Assembly: GCA_963422285.2 (NCBI GenBank) | Contig: OY729419.2 | Coordinates: 1,178,001 to 1,242,000 of the forward strand | Origin: VXYL01 sp963422285 | GTDB taxonomy: Bacteria > Pseudomonadota > Gammaproteobacteria > Pseudomonadales > Azotimanducaceae | Length of the DNA: 64,000 nucleotides | Reading direction: 5' to 3' | Shown here: one piece after another, positions 62,060 to 64,000 of the stretch | How the letters are laid out: each line of letters begins with the position of its first letter | Position numbering within the stretch: position 1 is the first letter of the stretch | Program-made: the position numbers and the translations under genes | Notes under the pieces: generated by a model | Seen by the model: the letters and a program-made list of their open reading frames with translations, nothing else | Databases searched by the model: none | Told to the model about the DNA's origin: nothing

Positions 62060-64000
62060 GTCTCGGCGTTCGTTGTACCGCTGTCGCCATGGCAACGGTG
62101 GGATTGCTCGCGCTTTCCGCCTGCGAACCGGCGGCAGTCGACGACACCGCGGCAACGGAGAACGAGACGCCGGCAGAGGCGATTTCCCTCGGCGACTGGC
62201 CGATCATCAAGGAACGCGGCACGATCCGTCTAGCGCGTCGGTCCTGGGATGGTTTCGACACGCTGCCGTCGCAAGGGCTGTCCGCCGAACAATACCGGCA
62301 TCTCGCCGAGCGTTTCGCCAAACGCCATGGGCTCGCAGTGGAATGGATCCTTGCCGCGGACATGGACGGACTGTTCCGCGCAGTCGAAGAAGGTCGCGCC
62401 GACATCGCCGTGTCGAACATTACGGTCACCGAGGCGCGTCGGGAGCGGGCGGCGTTTTCGCTGACGCTAACGCGCTCCCGGGAGTGGGTAGTGGGGACCA
62501 CCGAAGACGGTGTCTTCGGGGTGGCCGCGCATACCGCCTACGAGGAAACGCTAGGGCGCCACTTTCCGCATGCGCGGCGGGCGCCAGTGCCAGCCGCCGC
62601 CGATCCACTGGATTTTCAGACCATGATCGAGGACGGCGTGATCGACGCCACCATCATGGACGAGGCCGCGGCCCGGGTGGTCGTGCGCACCGGCGAGCGG
62701 GTGGCCAAGCTGCGCGAACTGCCCGAGATGCTGGATCACGCCTGGGCGCTGCGACACGGCAATCCGGCGCTGAAGGAGGTTCTGGACGCCTATCTGCTGC
62801 AACGCCACCTGGTGCATGGCCAAGCCGCCGAGGAGCGTCGGGATTGGCCGGCCATCGTCGCCTCGGGACGCTTGCGCATGCTCACTCTCAATGCGCCGAC
62901 CACCTACTACCTGTGGCGCGGCGAACTTCTGGGCTTCGAGTACGAACTGATCGGCGCCTTCGCCGCCGCCCACGATCTGCAGCTGGAAGCGCTGGTGGCG
63001 CCCAGCCACGGCGAGCTGTTCGACTGGCTGGCGGCCGGCCGCGGCGATGTGATCGCGGCAGGATTGACGCCGACGCCGGAACGCGGAGAACAGGGCCTGC
63101 GGTTCACGCGCCCGTATCTGCGCGTGCGCGAAACCTTCGTCACCGCCGGCGAACCCATCGCGGCCTTGGCCGACCTCGCCGGTCGGCGGCTTGCCGTGAA
63201 TTCCACTACCAGCTACGCCAGAACGCTGGCCGCGCTCGACGCCGGGGTCGCCTTCGACGTGGACTTCGTGGAGCAGCAGACGGAGACTATCCTCGATGCC
63301 GTCGCCGCGGGCGAACTCGACGCCACCTTGGCCGACAGCCACTATGCGGAGCTTGCGGCCACCTTCAGCCCGGAGCTGTCTCTGGGCCTTGCGCTGGAGC
63401 CCGAGCGCGGGCTGGCTTGGGCCGTGCGCAAGGAAAACGCCGAACTGCATCGGCGTCTCGACGGTTTCGTCGGCGAGGGCTACCGCAGCTACGAGTTCAA
63501 TGTGCTGCGCAACAAGTACTTCGTCAACCAGCGCCGCATGGCGCAGCAGCGCGAACATCGGATCACCGGCGAAGCGCTGTCGCCCTACGACCACATCGTC
63601 CGGCCGCTGGCCGCGGCGGCGGACATCGACTGGCGCTTGGTGGTCGCCCAGATGTATCAGGAAAGCGGTTTCGACCCGTACCGGGTGAGCTTTGCCGGCG
63701 CCGTCGGGCTGCTGCAAGTGATGCCGCGCACGGCCCGCGAGGTGGGCGTGGATCCTGCCAAGCTGAAGGATCCAGAAATCGGAATCCTGGCCGGCATTCG
63801 CTACCTGGCCTGGACCCGGCAACGCTTCCCGAATCTGCCCGTGGGCGAGCAGCTGTGGTTCGCGCTCGCTGCCTACAACGCCGGCCCCGGCCATGTGCGC
63901 GACGGCCGCCGCCTAGCCCGGCGACTCGGCCTCGACGGTTCGCTGTGGTTCGACAACGTGGAGCAGGCGATGCTGAAACTCGCCGAGCCGGAATACGCCC
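62056..64000 (+). CDS. Membrane-bound lytic transglycosylase F-like protein with two solute-binding domains (3' end outside window)
   Basis: 648 codons are visible and the frame is still open at base 64000. Lipobox-like signal VGLLALSACEPA. Residues about 45-265 and 270-470 are two solute-binding (SBP_bac_3) domains (RGTIRLARRSWDGFDTLP ... and SGRLRMLTLNAPTTYYLWRG ...), then an SLT domain from about 500 with catalytic glutamate in VVAQMYQESGFDPYR, GAVGLLQVMPRTAREVG and AAYNAGPGHVRDG. E. coli MltF has only one binding domain. It cleaves peptidoglycan with anhydro-muropeptide release; the binding domains probably regulate it. Confidence 0.88.
   Translation, partial: MSLGVRCTAVAMATVGLLALSACEPAAVDDTAATENETPAEAISLGDWPIIKERGTIRLARRSWDGFDTLPSQGLSAEQYRHLAERFAKRHGLAVEWILAADMDGLFRAVEEGRADIAVSNITVTEARRERAAFSLTLTRSREWVVGTTEDGVFGVAAHTAYEETLGRHFPHARRAPVPAAADPLDFQTMIEDGVIDATIMDEAAARVVVRTGERVAKLRELPEMLDHAWALRHGNPALKEVLDAYLLQRHLVHGQAAEERRDWPAIVASGRLRMLTLNAPTTYYLWRGELLGFEYELIGAFAAAHDLQLEALVAPSHGELFDWLAAGRGDVIAAGLTPTPERGEQGLRFTRPYLRVRETFVTAGEPIAALADLAGRRLAVNSTTSYARTLAALDAGVAFDVDFVEQQTETILDAVAAGELDATLADSHYAELAATFSPELSLGLALEPERGLAWAVRKENAELHRRLDGFVGEGYRSYEFNVLRNKYFVNQRRMAQQREHRITGEALSPYDHIVRPLAAAADIDWRLVVAQMYQESGFDPYRVSFAGAVGLLQVMPRTAREVGVDPAKLKDPEIGILAGIRYLAWTRQRFPNLPVGEQLWFALAAYNAGPGHVRDGRRLARRLGLDGSLWFDNVEQAMLKLAEPEYA

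Overview
The window is GC-rich and densely packed. It looks like a gammaproteobacterial chromosome, probably a marine or host-associated lineage with no close relative I can name. The evidence is gene order: hemL-clc-erpA, sfsA-dksA-gluQRS, priA-ftsN-hslVU-DUF971 and dtd-tatCBA are all gammaproteobacterial arrangements. No rRNA, tRNA or CRISPR array was seen. Core genes are intact and often overlap by 4 bp. Frameshifts and truncations are concentrated in accessory genes, so I read most of them as real decay, although a few sit in T6 homopolymers and could be sequence errors.

Layout. 1-8.7 kb: cell-wall recycling (anmK), Fe-S insertion (erpA), a CLC chloride protein, heme synthesis (hemL), a PfkB kinase, sfsA, an aminotransferase, dksA and gluQRS. 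8.9-10.6 kb: an accessory islet with an unrecognised protein, a dispersed repeat and an ATPase remnant. 10.6-20.8 kb: a degenerate NtrC-type regulator, ctpA, an RND pump with its adaptor, an acyl-CoA dehydrogenase, an SbcD-like phosphoesterase and a nitronate monooxygenase-like enzyme. 20.8-26.5 kb: a broken pentapeptide-repeat gene, then a predicted periplasmic selenoprotein (AhpC/TSA fold, in-frame TGA plus a bacterial SECIS hairpin) followed by a four-gene TRAP transporter. 26.6-31.3 kb: a frameshifted unknown, a DUF7662/PIN toxin-antitoxin pair, a two-subunit acyl-CoA dehydrogenase, DUF523 and YceI. 31.5-35.5 kb: a heterodimeric ABC exporter behind a possible leader peptide.

35.5-45.2 kb: priA, an FtsN-like SPOR protein, a DUF481 outer-membrane protein, hslVU, DUF971, a PP-loop ATPase paired with a TusA-like sulfur carrier, dtd and tatCBA. 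45.3-48.7 kb: two convergent pseudogenes (GIN-type lipoprotein and 3-methyladenine glycosylase) whose stop codons both lie in the inverted ends of a small MITE-like element, then an alcohol dehydrogenase and dgkA. 48.9-54.9 kb: an APH-type kinase, an acyl-CoA ligase and an ACAD11-like dehydrogenase, which together resemble the 4-hydroxyacid (Lva-type) route, plus a FAH-family enzyme; an IS5-like fragment and an O-antigen ligase fragment lie between them. 55-59 kb: a decayed island with a truncated integrase, a low-GC metal-site protein split at a T6 run, a rearranged IS630 copy and a truncated AAA/PD-(D/E)XK ATPase. 59.2-64 kb: a double-domain family III CoA-transferase, a lipoprotein and a MltF-type lytic transglycosylase that runs off the end.

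The most interesting items are the selenoprotein, the asymmetric regulator and exporter, the kinase/ligase/dehydrogenase cluster, and a previously unnamed interspersed repeat present in at least three copies (10.2, 22.0 and 51.9 kb).
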